NCBI GenBank assembly: GCA_947625435.1
Contig: CANQOI010000009.1
Span: forward strand, 1 to 48,455
Source: an uncultured Clostridia bacterium
GTDB taxonomy: Bacteria > Bacillota > Clostridia > UBA1212 > UBA1255
Length of the DNA stretch: 48,455 nt
Direction of reading: 5' to 3'
Below, piece after piece: positions 26,694 to 36,179 of this stretch (positions within the stretch are counted from its first letter, which is position 1; each line of letters opens with the position of its first letter). A program made the translations under genes and the position numbers. A model generated the notes under the pieces. It searched no databases and was not told the origin of the DNA. It saw only the letters and a list, made by a program, of their open reading frames with translations.

Positions 26694-28397
26694 ATGATGA
26701 ATGATATACCATACGGAATAAGACGGGAAGAAATATACAAAGATACCGAACCCGACAACAGAGTGAGGAGATTCATGACTCCCCGCCGTGTAGTATGGAA
26801 AACCGACGGAGACAGGGCGAGGGTGTCCGGAGAAGATGCTCTTCTCAAGCCGCACATCAAACAGATACATTTTAACGTGCCCGAAACGTGCCTGCTCGAG
26901 AGCAAGGGCGAGAGCGCGGGCATTTTACTCGACTTCGGGGTGGAATTTCACGGATATGTGAAGCTTTACATACATTCGGTGACGCCTCAGCGCGTGCGTC
27001 TGAGAGTGCGTTTCGGAGAATCGGCTTCCGAGGCTATGGCAGAACTGGGAGGAGATAAAAATGCCACGAACGACCACATAAACAGAGATCAGGTCATAGA
27101 CGTGGGCTTTCTCAGCATGCCGGAGATAGGGCCGAGCGGCTTCAGGTTCGTGAGGATAGATCTGCTCGACAAGGACGCTTCGATAACATTTCAGGCGGTA
27201 CAGGGAATATTTGTATACAGGGATCTCGAATATAAGGGCTCGTTTGAATCGAACGACACGCTCTTGAATGAGATATGGAATACGGCCGCATACACGGTGC
27301 ATCTGAATATGCAGGAATACGTTTGGGACGGTATAAAGAGGGACAGACTCGTGTGGATAGGCGACATACACCCCGAGACATCTACGATACAGGCGGTCTT
27401 CGGATACGATAAAAGCGTTGAGGACAGCCTTGACCTCGCAAGAAACGAATCTCCGATACCGAGCATGATGTGCGGAATGTCATCGTATTCGCTTTCATGG
27501 ATAATAGTGCATTACGGATGGTATCTGCAGAACGGAAACAGAAGATATCTTGAAGAGCAAAAGGAATACCTCACCGCGCTCCTCAGATATTTTGCCGGCC
27601 GCATAAATGACGACGGCTCCGAAAATATGCCCGAGAACAGGTTCATAGACTGGCCTTCGAATGACAAGCCCGACGTGATACATGCGGGACTTCAGGGATA
27701 TATGAGAATGGCTTTTACGGCGGGAGAATATCTGTGCAGAGAGCTGGGCGACAGCGAGACCGCCGACATATGCGCAGGTGCCGCGGCAAAGCTGCTGAGA
27801 CACGTGCCCGATCACAAGGGGAGCAAGCAGGCGGCGGCGCTCCTCGCGCTTTCCGGGATAGAGGACGCGCGTAAAATGTCCGATGAAGTCATAAAGAAGG
27901 ACGGCGGCAGGGGCTTCTCCACATTCATGGGATATTATATGCTGCGCGCTCTCGGAGAAGCGGATGAAGTGGCGTCGGCGATAGATATAATAAAGGAATA
28001 CTGGGGCGCCATGCTTTCAAGGGGCGCGACCACATTCTGGGAGGATTTCAACCTCGACTGGCTCGAGGGCTCGGGACGTATAGACGAAATAACGCCGGAA
28101 GGCATGATTGACATACACGGCGACCACGGCGCATACTGTTATATCGGTTTCAGACACAGCCTGTGCCACGGCTGGGCGTCCGGACCGGCGGCGTTCCTGT
28201 CAGAATATGTGCTGGGAATAAGACCTGTGGCCCCGGGATGCGCTAAAGTACGCTTTGAGCCGCACCTCGGAGGTCTCGAATGGGTCAAAGGCACATATCC
28301 CACTCCCCACGGAATAATAAAGATCGAGCTCAGAAAAAAGCCGGACGGAGGCACAGAGAGTAAAATAGAACTGCCGGAAGGGGTTACAATTGCTTAA
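26694..28397 (+). CDS. GH78-family (alpha-L-rhamnosidase-like) glycosidase
   Basis: A 567-residue cytoplasmic protein without signal peptide. The order is that of bacterial rhamnosidases: a beta-sandwich region (LLDFGVEFHGYVKL, VRFGESASEAM), the six-hairpin barrel with RDRLVWIGDIHPE near residues 215-230, and the C-terminal beta-domain (HGWASGPAAFLSEYVLGI). It lacks the extra N-terminal domains of full-length rhamnosidases of about 900 residues. It would release rhamnose or a related sugar from imported oligosaccharides; the exact sugar is not certain. ATG 26694 is preceded by a near-perfect AAGGAGG. The end overlaps the VanZ gene by 8 bases. Confidence 0.87.
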   Translation: MMNDIPYGIRREEIYKDTEPDNRVRRFMTPRRVVWKTDGDRARVSGEDALLKPHIKQIHFNVPETCLLESKGESAGILLDFGVEFHGYVKLYIHSVTPQRVRLRVRFGESASEAMAELGGDKNATNDHINRDQVIDVGFLSMPEIGPSGFRFVRIDLLDKDASITFQAVQGIFVYRDLEYKGSFESNDTLLNEIWNTAAYTVHLNMQEYVWDGIKRDRLVWIGDIHPETSTIQAVFGYDKSVEDSLDLARNESPIPSMMCGMSSYSLSWIIVHYGWYLQNGNRRYLEEQKEYLTALLRYFAGRINDDGSENMPENRFIDWPSNDKPDVIHAGLQGYMRMAFTAGEYLCRELGDSETADICAGAAAKLLRHVPDHKGSKQAAALLALSGIEDARKMSDEVIKKDGGRGFSTFMGYYMLRALGEADEVASAIDIIKEYWGAMLSRGATTFWEDFNLDWLEGSGRIDEITPEGMIDIHGDHGAYCYIGFRHSLCHGWASGPAAFLSEYVLGIRPVAPGCAKVRFEPHLGGLEWVKGTYPTPHGIIKIELRKKPDGGTESKIELPEGVTIA

Positions 28398-28896
28398 AGA
28401 TCTGACAGGAAAGGAAAAAATCAAATATGTGATCCCCCGCGCCGTATGCGTGACTGCCGTGCTGGTGCTCATGTGCTTCATTTTCGGCAATTCAACGGAT
28501 AATGCGGAGGAATCTTCGGACAAAAGCTCTTTTGTAACGGAAATATTGCAAAAGGCGGCGGATGTCGTGTCTCCGGGCACAACGGTGAATGAGAATTCAG
28601 TCCGCAAATGTGCCCATTTCATTGAATTTACCGCATTGGGAGCGCTCGCCATGCTGACGCTGAGGGTTTTTACGGAAAAATATATGACGCATATAACCGC
28701 ACCTCTGTTCTATGTGCTCGCGGTCGCTGTCAGCGATGAATTCATTCAGATAAACAGCTCCGGAAGGGCGTCGGATGTCAGAGATGTGCTGATAGACTTC
28801 TCCGGCGCTCTTACGGGTACGTTATTGTGCCTGCTGTTCATCGTGCTTGTCGGATATATCGGCAAAAAGAGAAAAAAGAGTAATGCCTATGCGTGA
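28390..28896 (+). CDS. VanZ-like membrane protein
   Basis: A 168-residue VanZ-family protein. It has an N-terminal membrane helix (about 13-32), the family's KCAHFIEFTALGAL segment (about 76-89) and DEFIQ...GRASDVRDVLIDFSG before the last helix. VanZ gives low-level teicoplanin resistance in enterococci; most homologues have no known role. The start is a TTG at 28390, supported by GGAAGGGG 7 bases upstream and an 8-base overlap with the GH78 gene. It overlaps the AI-2E gene by 8 bases, so the three are translated as a chain. Confidence 0.88.
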   Translation: MLKDLTGKEKIKYVIPRAVCVTAVLVLMCFIFGNSTDNAEESSDKSSFVTEILQKAADVVSPGTTVNENSVRKCAHFIEFTALGALAMLTLRVFTEKYMTHITAPLFYVLAVAVSDEFIQINSSGRASDVRDVLIDFSGALTGTLLCLLFIVLVGYIGKKRKKSNAYA

Positions 28897-30133
28897 CGAA
28901 CATAAGACCGGTAAGATAAAAACAAACGTTGAGGAAAAAAAGCACGGCGTAAAGCTGTTCAGATCCCGCTTTACGCCGGCGAAGCTGTATCTGTATATAC
29001 TCGCTGTGCTCCTTACCGTTAAGATCGTATTTGACATACACGGCTTCGGAGATTTTGTGTCCAAAGCCGTATCATTCGTGATATCACTGTTCGGATACCT
29101 CATAATAGGCGTCGTGATAGCATATATACTCAACACATATACGCTTTTCTGGGAAAACAAAGTATTAAAAAAAGTCAATAAGAAGAGATTAAAGCGCGGG
29201 ATAAGCATAGCCATAGCTTACGTAACGCTCATAGCGGTCATAGCTCTCCTCATTTTTGCGCTTGTCCCTACCGTTATAGATACGGTAAAGTCATTTTCGT
29301 CCGATATACCGCGGGCATTTCAGAAAATACTCGAATTTTACAATGATCTGGTAGAGAGGGACAGATTCAATCTGTCCGAGGAAGTGCGGAATACGATAAG
29401 GGACAACATAAGCGGGATGCAGGATACAGTCATGGCGTGGATCAATGCCGAGAACATAACGAATCTCGCCACGAGACTCTTCTCGACGACGATAAGCGGT
29501 ATATTCAATGTTCTGATGGGGCTTATGGTGTCCGTATATATGCTCATAGAAAAAGACAAGACCGTAAATATGTTCAAGAGAGTAAATTATGCTCTTTTCT
29601 CAAAGACGCATGCGGATAACATACAGTGGGGAGCCTCGCAGTGCAACAGGATACTGAAACAATATTTTGCGGGCAAGCTCATACAGGCGCTCATAATACT
29701 CGTACTGTCATATGTTCTTTTCCTGATAGCGGGACTGAAATATGCGGTGATACTGGCAGTTGTGATGGCCGTTATGAACATGATACCGTACATAGGGCCG
29801 TGGATTGGAGGAGCGGCAGTTGTTTTCATGTCTCTTCCGCAGGGAGTATTTTACATATGCGCCGCGCTCATATGCATACTCATAGTTCAGGCTGCCGACA
29901 ACCTGTTCATTTCACCTAAAATAGTGGGAGGACGTATGGGGATCAGTCCGCTGCTCGTGCTCGCCGGTCTGTGTATAGGGGGAGGTCTCTTCGGCCTGCC
30001 GGGAATGATAATGGGCGATGTGCTCGCCGCTGTTTTTAAGACACTTTTTTATGACCGTTATATCGGAAACAGATTGAAACGTAAAATGGAAAACGGAGTT
30101 TTGACAAAGGAGTTTGATAATGATGAAAATTAA
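28889..30133 (+). CDS. AI-2E family transporter (UPF0118)
   Basis: A 414-residue polytopic membrane protein of the AI-2E/TqsA-like exporter family. A charged N-terminus is followed by helices near 30-50, 60-85 and 105-130, a long periplasmic-type amphipathic segment (about 140-200), and the conserved C-terminal block with MNMIPYIGPWIGG and LPGMIMGD. Substrates in the family are varied (AI-2 export, Na+/H+ exchange); none can be assigned here. ATG 28889 overlaps the VanZ stop as ATGCGTGA and has AAAGAG 8 bases upstream; ATG 28883 and TTG 28847 are alternatives. It overlaps the next gene by 14 bases. Confidence 0.87.
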   Translation: MRDEHKTGKIKTNVEEKKHGVKLFRSRFTPAKLYLYILAVLLTVKIVFDIHGFGDFVSKAVSFVISLFGYLIIGVVIAYILNTYTLFWENKVLKKVNKKRLKRGISIAIAYVTLIAVIALLIFALVPTVIDTVKSFSSDIPRAFQKILEFYNDLVERDRFNLSEEVRNTIRDNISGMQDTVMAWINAENITNLATRLFSTTISGIFNVLMGLMVSVYMLIEKDKTVNMFKRVNYALFSKTHADNIQWGASQCNRILKQYFAGKLIQALIILVLSYVLFLIAGLKYAVILAVVMAVMNMIPYIGPWIGGAAVVFMSLPQGVFYICAALICILIVQAADNLFISPKIVGGRMGISPLLVLAGLCIGGGLFGLPGMIMGDVLAAVFKTLFYDRYIGNRLKRKMENGVLTKEFDNDEN

Positions 30134-32192
30134 AGTGTGCGCATTGTTTCTGTGTGCCGTATTGATCTTAGGCCCGGTGATGCCCGCATACGCGCAGGAG
30201 GGGTCCGGGCAGGCCGGGCAGGCCGATCAGACGCAGGCGGAGATAAAGCCCGATACGTGGGCGGCGGTAGACGGACTCGGAAGGACCGTGAACGGTTACG
30301 GCGATGTGGGAGATAAACGCGACGGTAAATATGTGGGTATATTTTACTGGACGTGGCACTATGAATTCGCAAAATCCACAAAGGCCATGAACGTGACCGA
30401 GATCATAAACGAGCACCCCGAGGCGAGGAATGACGTCGACAATGAGGCATGGGGTAAAGGAACTCTCGGGAAATATTTCTTCTGGGACAAGCCCATATTC
30501 AATTATTACATAAATACGGATGAGTACGTGATAAGAGAACATGCCGAGCTTTTGGCGGACGCCGGAGTGGATGTCATATTTTTCGACTGCACAAACGGAA
30601 CATATCTGTGGGAGGACGCGTACAGGACGGTCTATAAGGTATTCGAACAGGCGCGGGCCGAGGGCGTGAATACCCCGAAGATAAGCTTCATAATGAATTT
30701 CGGAGGCGGCAAAGAGACCGCGACGCAGGTAAGAGAGGTATACAACGATATATTTAAAGACGGAAAATATCAGGATCTCTGGTTCATGTGGGAGGGCAAG
30801 CCGCTCATACTCGCGTATCCCGACTGCATATCGGAATACGACCTGCAGGGGCCTGAAATACTCGACTGCTTCACATTCAGATACTGCCATCCCAGCTATT
30901 ATACGGATGATACTAAAATAGAAGACAGGACATGGGGCTGGTGCTCCGTGTACCCTCAGACAAAGTACGGCATACGCGAGGACGGCAGCGTCGAACAGAT
31001 GACGGTGAACGTAGCTCAGAATGCCAGTGACAACGGCGGGCCGCTTGCCATGAACGACTACCGCGGAGGCGTTTACGGAAGAGGCTACGCAAAAGGCGAT
31101 TACTCGTATTCATACGAATATCAGGGAAATCAGGTTACGATAAACAAGGACACAGAAAACGCTTATCTTTACGGACTCAATTTCCAGCAGCAGTGGGATT
31201 ACGCTCTTTCCGTGGACCCCGATTTCATATTCATAACGGGATGGAATGAATGGGTGGCCATAAGACAGAAGGAGTGGGGCGGTTCCCCTAACGGATTCGC
31301 CGATCAGTATAACGCGGAGTTCAGCCGCGACGTAGAACCGTCGGACGGCATACTGAAGGATTATTTTTACTACCAGATGGTGAGCAATATACGCAAATTC
31401 AAAGGCGTTACCGCTCCCGACACGGCGGACAAAAACAGCGGTGCGTATAAGACGATAGACATAAACAGCACCGACGATCAGTGGGCGGACGTAAATCTTT
31501 CATACGCACATTATACGAACAACACGTGGGAAAGAAATTCCGCGAGCTGGAGAGGCATAAAGAAATATCAATATTCGACCATGAGGAACGATCTGGAGCT
31601 CTTCAAGGTGGCATATGACAACGAAAACGTATACTTCCTGGCACAGACGGCAGGCGACATAACGGATCCGTCAGGCCCGTCGTGGATGCACCTTTACATA
31701 GACACCGATCCCACGGGCAGCTCGCCCAACTGGGAGGGCTTTGAATACATAGTCAACCGCGTTTCTCCCTCGGGCGGCGAATGCTCCGTTGAAAGGTCGG
31801 ACGGAGGATGGAATTTCATCGAAGCCGGCAAAGGTAAAATATCCGTGAGCGGAAACAGGCTGCAGCTCTCGATACCGAGAGAGACGCTCGGACTTACGGA
31901 TAAGGACGGTAAAATACCCGCTTTCAATTTCAAGTGGACGGATAATACCATAGAGCCCGACACAACGGAGGATACGGGAAATATACTTGATTTCTACAAA
32001 TACGGAGACGCGGCTCCCGGAGGAAGATTCATGTTCTCGTTCAATACAGAATACGTGGCGCCCCCGGATTCAGGATCCGGATTATTGGGACTGCCCTGGT
32101 ACATATGGACCTGCATAGGCGTCGCTGCAGCCGCAGTGACAGCGGCAGTCGTGACAGTTGCGGTGCGCAGGGGCAAAAAAAGTGTTGCATGA
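30120..32192 (+). CDS. Secreted glycosidase-like protein with CBM9-like module and C-terminal membrane anchor
   Basis: A 690-residue paralog of the 22901-25051 protein, alike from the mature N-terminus (TWAAVDGLGRTV) to the end of the CBM9-like module (FYKYGDAAPGGRFMF). Signal peptide 1-24 ends AYA. The barrel motifs FFDCTNG and GWNEW (374-378, Glu377) are kept, as is the IDTDPTG of the CBM9-like part. In place of a dockerin it ends with a single membrane helix (LPWYIWTCIG...) and a basic tail RRGKKS. No LPxTG motif is seen, so anchoring is by the helix itself. ATG 30120 has AAAGGAG 7 bases upstream and overlaps the AI-2E stop. It would hold the same activity at the cell surface. Confidence 0.85.
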   Translation: MMKIKVCALFLCAVLILGPVMPAYAQEGSGQAGQADQTQAEIKPDTWAAVDGLGRTVNGYGDVGDKRDGKYVGIFYWTWHYEFAKSTKAMNVTEIINEHPEARNDVDNEAWGKGTLGKYFFWDKPIFNYYINTDEYVIREHAELLADAGVDVIFFDCTNGTYLWEDAYRTVYKVFEQARAEGVNTPKISFIMNFGGGKETATQVREVYNDIFKDGKYQDLWFMWEGKPLILAYPDCISEYDLQGPEILDCFTFRYCHPSYYTDDTKIEDRTWGWCSVYPQTKYGIREDGSVEQMTVNVAQNASDNGGPLAMNDYRGGVYGRGYAKGDYSYSYEYQGNQVTINKDTENAYLYGLNFQQQWDYALSVDPDFIFITGWNEWVAIRQKEWGGSPNGFADQYNAEFSRDVEPSDGILKDYFYYQMVSNIRKFKGVTAPDTADKNSGAYKTIDINSTDDQWADVNLSYAHYTNNTWERNSASWRGIKKYQYSTMRNDLELFKVAYDNENVYFLAQTAGDITDPSGPSWMHLYIDTDPTGSSPNWEGFEYIVNRVSPSGGECSVERSDGGWNFIEAGKGKISVSGNRLQLSIPRETLGLTDKDGKIPAFNFKWTDNTIEPDTTEDTGNILDFYKYGDAAPGGRFMFSFNTEYVAPPDSGSGLLGLPWYIWTCIGVAAAAVTAAVVTVAVRRGKKSVA

Positions 32193-32214
32193 CCGTGAAA
32201 TTGTGTGGTATAAT
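32185..32214 (+). promoter_or_regulatory. Promoter of rpmE
   Basis: TTGCAT (32185-32190), 18 bases, then a perfect TATAAT (32209-32214) preceded by TGG as an extended -10. The -10 lies in the loop of a hairpin that also looks like the terminator of the upstream gene. Confidence 0.75.
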
Positions 32215-32229
32215 CCACAATGCTTTTTT
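32200..32229 (+). terminator. Hairpin with T-run overlapping the rpmE promoter
   Basis: ATTG..TGG and CCACAAT arms enclose TATAAT, followed by GC and six T residues (32224-32229). It would end transcription from the anchored glycosidase gene. Confidence 0.5.
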
Positions 32230-32282
32230 GCCGCAATGTGCGAAAAGCATATTCCGATTACTGTGAAAGAAGGTGACAGGGA

Positions 32283-32480
32283 ATGAAAGAAGGAATTCAT
32301 CCTAAGTTTGAAGAGACTACGGCGAAATGCGCTTGTGGGGAGACGTTTACGACTTATTCGACAAAGAAGAATATTTCTGTCGAAATTTGTTCAAAGTGCC
32401 ATCCTTTCTACACAGGAAAGCAGAAGTTGGTAGATACCGGCGGACGTGTAGACAAGTTCAACAAGAGATACGGACTTTAA
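32283..32480 (+). CDS. rpmE: Ribosomal protein L31, zinc type
   Basis: Large-subunit ribosomal protein bL31, 65 residues, of normal length. It is the zinc-binding (C+) form: the cysteine pairs CACG (residues 16-18) and CSKC (about 36-39) are both present, followed by HPFYTGKQK and the [10 protein letters not shown] end typical of the family. The ATG at 32283 follows AGGTGACAGGGA. It is monocistronic, with its own promoter upstream and two hairpins downstream. Confidence 0.97.
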   Translation: MKEGIHPKFEETTAKCACGETFTTYSTKKNISVEICSKCHPFYTGKQKLVDTGGRVDKFNKRYGL

Positions 32481-32497
32481 GCCGGTTGCAAAATATT

Positions 32498-32543
32498 CAG
32501 GCGCGGCATCGCATGGAAGCGGTGCCGGCCTGATGCGGTTTTT
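32498..32543 (+). terminator. Strong hairpin after rpmE
   Basis: A 14-base-pair stem (32498-32532; outer CAGGC/GCCTG, inner CGGCATCGC/GCGGTGCCG, one bulged G) with a 6-base loop, followed after six bases by a T-run at 32539-32543. Confidence 0.7.
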
Positions 32544-32545
32544 GT

Positions 32546-32574
32546 AGCTTGCTGATCAAACGGCAGGCTTTTTT
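32546..32574 (+). terminator. Second intrinsic terminator between rpmE and tig
   Basis: AGCTTGC pairs with GCAGGCT (32546-32552 with 32563-32569, one wobble) and is followed directly by six T residues. It may back up the preceding hairpin. Confidence 0.55.
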
Positions 32575-32617
32575 ATATATATTTGTTATGTACTATGGTC
32601 GTGTGGAGGTATTATCG

Positions 32618-33997
32618 ATGGTTGCCAATAAGGAAGTAACGGGCACAAACTTATTAAAGCTCACATATACAGCAGACGCCGAGCAGGTAGAGAAGGGCTT
32701 GGCGTATTCATTTAACAAGAACAAAAAGCATTTTAATATACACGGTTTTCGTCCGGGACACGCTCCCCGTAAGCTCGTAGAGCAGTATTACGGAGAAGAA
32801 GTTCTTTTTGATGATGCGGCATCATATATTATCACGGATATGTATTACGCATCTATCCCGGAAATAGAAGCTGTGCCTGTTTCCGATCCTCAGAATGTCA
32901 ATATAGTGAAGATGGATAAGAACGGCATGGAGTTTACGCTTGAGATATACACAAAGCCGGAAGTCAGGCTCGGACAGTATAAGGGTCTTGAGATAACGGA
33001 CGTATCCGCGGAAGTGACGGATGAGGATATCGAGAATGCTCTTAAGAACGAAGCCGAGAAGAATTCACGCATGGTCACGGTCGAAGACAGGCCCGCGGAG
33101 AAGGACGATACGGTAAATATAGATTTCGAGGGCTTTACGGACGGAGTCGCATTCGAAGGCGGCAAAGGAACAAATTACAAGCTCAGGCTCGGCTCCGGGC
33201 AGTTCATACCGGGATTTGAAGATCAGCTCATAGGCGCAAATACGGGCGATGAGGTCACGGTCAATGTCAGATTCCCCGATGACTATCAGGAAGAATCGCT
33301 CAAAGGCAAGGATGCGGAATTTAAGGTAAAGGTAAATGAGATACAGAAGCAGGAGATACCCGAGATAAATGACGACTTTGCATCGGACGTGAGTGAATTC
33401 GACACTCTTGCCGAATATAAAGAGGATATCGCAAAGAAGCTTGCCGAAAGCAAGGCCAAGACCGCAAAGAGCGCCATGACCGAGGAGGCTCTTAAGAAGG
33501 CAATAGACAATGCGGAGACGGAAATACCCGACTGCATGATAGACCGTGAGGTAGACGACGAATATTTCAGGACCGAGAATCAGATGAAGTCGTACGGACT
33601 GACAATGGATGCGTATTGCGGATATATGGGCACGACTCCCGATAAGTTCCGCGAGAATATACGTCCTCAGGCGGCGCTCAATGTAAAGCGCGATCTCGTG
33701 CTGGAGGCGATAGCCGCAGAAGAAAATATGACCGTAACGGACGAAGAATTTGAAGAGGAATTCAAAAAAGCGGCCGAATATATGCATATCACAGTTGAAG
33801 AGGTCAAGGAACGCTTCGAAGACAGAAAAGAGATGCTCGCCGCGGACATAAAGCAGCACAAAGCCGTAGACCTCATACTCGAATCTGCCGTAAAGGTTCA
33901 GCCTGAAGAAAAAGCCGAGGCTGAAGCGGCCGAAACGGCGGATGATCCCGAAGCGGCGGATACTGCCGATAAGAAAGAAGAAAACGCGGAGGCTTGA
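32618..33997 (+). CDS. tig: Trigger factor
   Basis: Ribosome-associated chaperone and prolyl isomerase, 459 residues from ATG 32618 (ribosome site GGAGG, 7 bases spacing). The N-terminal ribosome-binding domain keeps the signature GFRPGHAP (G-F-R-x-G-x-x-P, about residues 44-51). A FKBP-type domain (about 160-245) has [11 protein letters not shown] and the [15 protein letters not shown] motif. The C-terminal helical arms end in a very acidic, Ala/Glu-rich tail (about 430-459). It is the first gene of the conserved tig-clpP-clpX block. Confidence 0.97.
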   Translation: MVANKEVTGTNLLKLTYTADAEQVEKGLAYSFNKNKKHFNIHGFRPGHAPRKLVEQYYGEEVLFDDAASYIITDMYYASIPEIEAVPVSDPQNVNIVKMDKNGMEFTLEIYTKPEVRLGQYKGLEITDVSAEVTDEDIENALKNEAEKNSRMVTVEDRPAEKDDTVNIDFEGFTDGVAFEGGKGTNYKLRLGSGQFIPGFEDQLIGANTGDEVTVNVRFPDDYQEESLKGKDAEFKVKVNEIQKQEIPEINDDFASDVSEFDTLAEYKEDIAKKLAESKAKTAKSAMTEEALKKAIDNAETEIPDCMIDREVDDEYFRTENQMKSYGLTMDAYCGYMGTTPDKFRENIRPQAALNVKRDLVLEAIAAEENMTVTDEEFEEEFKKAAEYMHITVEEVKERFEDRKEMLAADIKQHKAVDLILESAVKVQPEEKAEAEAAETADDPEAADTADKKEENAEA

Positions 33998-34058
33998 TCC
34001 GGCGGGAAGCGCTTCGTACACACCGATAATTTACACGCCGGAGAAACGGAGTTTGATC

Positions 34059-34643
34059 ATGGCATTAGTACCTATAGTAATTGAACAGACATCAAGAGGC
34101 GAAAGATCGTATGATATTTATTCAAGACTTTTAAATGACCGTATAATAGTGCTCAGCGATGAGGTGAACGACGTTACGGCGAGTCTTGTGGTCGCGCAGC
34201 TTCTGTTTCTTGAATCGGAGAATCCCGACAAGGATATACAGCTGTATATAAACAGTCCGGGAGGATCGGTAACATCCGGAATGGCCATATATGACACGAT
34301 GCAGTTCGTAAAGTGCGACGTATCCACGATATGTGTCGGAATGGCAGCGAGCATGGGAGCGTTCCTGCTGGCGGCAGGTACGAAGGGCAAGAGATTTTCA
34401 CTTCCCAACAGTGAGATAATGATACACCAGCCCTTGGGAGGAGCCAAAGGGCAGGCCACCGACATTCAGATACAGGCCGAGCAGATACTCAAGATCAAAG
34501 ATAAGCTGAACCGTATACTGAGCGAAAGAACGGGGCAGCCTCTTGAGAAGGTCATAGCCGATACGGAAAGAGATAACTACATGTCTGCTCAGGAAGCTCT
34601 TGAATACGGTCTTATAGATAAGATAATGGAGAAGAGAGCATAA
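34059..34643 (+). CDS. clpP: ATP-dependent Clp protease proteolytic subunit
   Basis: Serine-protease chamber subunit of ClpXP, 194 residues. ATG 34059 has GGAG 7 bases upstream and gives the usual short N-terminus [10 protein letters not shown]. The catalytic triad is visible: Ser in GMAASMGAF (about 98), His in MIHQP (about 123) and Asp in ERDNYMSA (about 172). It lies 61 bases after tig and 106 bases before clpX. The gap to clpX contains a possible stem-loop. Confidence 0.97.
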   Translation: MALVPIVIEQTSRGERSYDIYSRLLNDRIIVLSDEVNDVTASLVVAQLLFLESENPDKDIQLYINSPGGSVTSGMAIYDTMQFVKCDVSTICVGMAASMGAFLLAAGTKGKRFSLPNSEIMIHQPLGGAKGQATDIQIQAEQILKIKDKLNRILSERTGQPLEKVIADTERDNYMSAQEALEYGLIDKIMEKRA

Positions 34644-34672
34644 TTTAATATCGGAATAAAAGTAAGATCACA

Positions 34673-34716
34673 CGTCGCAGATTATTTATAGCTGATATCT
34701 ATATTTATTTGCGGCG
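34673..34716 (+). promoter_or_regulatory. Possible stem-loop between clpP and clpX
   Basis: CGTCGCAGAT (34673-34682) can pair with ATTTGCGGCG (34707-34716) over ten positions including two G-U pairs, enclosing an AT-rich loop. The word ATTTGCGG is repeated at 34722. No T-run follows, so it is more like a leader or processing element than a terminator. No CtsR box is seen. Confidence 0.4.
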
Positions 34717-34749
34717 AAGTCATTTGCGGATTTAAAAGGAGGCTGTTCA

Positions 34750-36177
34750 ATGGCTAAAAACGATGACAAACAGGTGCGCTGCTCTTTCTGCGGAAAGAGA
34801 GAAGGTCAGGTGCGCAGACTTATAGCGGGGCCGGGTGTTTTTATATGCGACGAATGCATAGATCTGTGCTGCGATATTTTACATGATGATTATATTGAAA
34901 CCGAAACTGACGGGATAGACGGCATATACGGTGACGGCGACACGTCCCTGCTCAAGCCCTCCGAAATAAAAAAAGCTCTGGACGAGTATGTGGTAGGTCA
35001 GGAGAGAGCAAAGAGGGCGCTGTCTGTTGCGGTATACAACCACTACAAAAGGATCGAAGACGGCAAGACGCTGTACACGGACGGAACGGGAGGAAGAGGA
35101 AGCAGATCGCAGAGTAAAGATGACAGCTCAGAAGGCGCATATGACGATGTGGAGCTCACCAAGAGCAACGTGCTGCTGATAGGACCTACCGGAGTGGGTA
35201 AGACATATCTTGCTCAGACTCTGGCACGCGTTCTGAACGTGCCTTTCGCGATAGCCGACGCCACATCTCTCACGGAGGCCGGCTATGTAGGCGAGGACGT
35301 TGAAAATATATTGCTGAGGCTCATACAGGCCGCCGATTTCGATATTGAAAAAGCGGAAAAAGGGATAATATTCATAGACGAAATAGATAAGATATCAAGA
35401 AAAGGCGACAACCCGTCCATAACGCGCGATGTGAGCGGAGAGGGCGTGCAGCAGGCGCTCCTTAAGATACTTGAGGGCACCGTTGCAGCCGTGCCGCCTC
35501 AGGGAGGCCGAAAGCATCCCCATCAGGAATTTATAAATATTGACACTACGAACATACTGTTCATATGTTCGGGAGCATTTGACGGACTTCCGAAGATAAT
35601 AGAAAGCAGGATAGGCAAGAACACGATAGGCTTTACGGGCAGCATACACAGCAGCGAGAGCCTCGACACGGGTGAGATGCTCGCCAAGGTCGAGCCGCGG
35701 GATCTCCTTAAATTCGGACTGATACCGGAATTTATAGGAAGAGTGCCGCTCATAGTGACGCTCGACTCATTGAATGCCGATATGCTCCGTGAAATATTGC
35801 TCACTCCGAAAAATGCGCTCATAAAGCAGTATCAGAAGCTTTTATCATTTGACGACGTTGAGCTGGAATTCGAGGATGAAGCCGTTGATGCCATAACCGA
35901 GATAGCCATTGCCCGTAAGACCGGTGCCAGAGGACTCCGCGCCATACTCGAAGCGGCAATGCTGGACGTTATGTACGACATACCCTCAAAGGACGATGTC
36001 CTTAAATGCATAATAACCGCGGATACGATAAGAAACGGTGCGGCTCCCACGCTCGTATACAAAAAAACGGACAAAAAGAAGAATGCATCAGGCGGCAAAC
36101 GGGCCAAGAGCAAAACGGAGACCGGCGATAAGCAGGTAGCGGCGGGCGCGGAGAATGTAAGCGTGGAGACAGATTGA
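34750..36177 (+). CDS. clpX: ATP-dependent Clp protease ATPase subunit ClpX
   Basis: AAA+ unfoldase that feeds ClpP, 475 residues, about 50 longer than E. coli ClpX. The N-terminal zinc finger has CSFC and CDECIDLC (about 11-42). Walker A GPTGVGKT (about 147-154), Walker [10 protein letters not shown], the sensor GARGLRAI region and the ClpP-binding loop IGF (FIGFTG here, near 297) are present. A lysine-rich tail after LVYKK (about 440-475) is extra. A perfect AAGGAGG lies before ATG 34750. uppP follows with almost no gap. Confidence 0.97.
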   Translation: MAKNDDKQVRCSFCGKREGQVRRLIAGPGVFICDECIDLCCDILHDDYIETETDGIDGIYGDGDTSLLKPSEIKKALDEYVVGQERAKRALSVAVYNHYKRIEDGKTLYTDGTGGRGSRSQSKDDSSEGAYDDVELTKSNVLLIGPTGVGKTYLAQTLARVLNVPFAIADATSLTEAGYVGEDVENILLRLIQAADFDIEKAEKGIIFIDEIDKISRKGDNPSITRDVSGEGVQQALLKILEGTVAAVPPQGGRKHPHQEFINIDTTNILFICSGAFDGLPKIIESRIGKNTIGFTGSIHSSESLDTGEMLAKVEPRDLLKFGLIPEFIGRVPLIVTLDSLNADMLREILLTPKNALIKQYQKLLSFDDVELEFEDEAVDAITEIAIARKTGARGLRAILEAAMLDVMYDIPSKDDVLKCIITADTIRNGAAPTLVYKKTDKKKNASGGKRAKSKTETGDKQVAAGAENVSVETD

Positions 36178-36179
36178 AC

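Noticed and set aside
32050-32192. Sortase signal at the end of the anchored glycosidase
   Set aside because: No LPxTG-like motif precedes the helix; LPWYI is part of the helix start.
32215-32282. Riboswitch or r-protein leader upstream of rpmE
   Set aside because: The leader is only about 60 bases long and no known motif or stable structure is visible.
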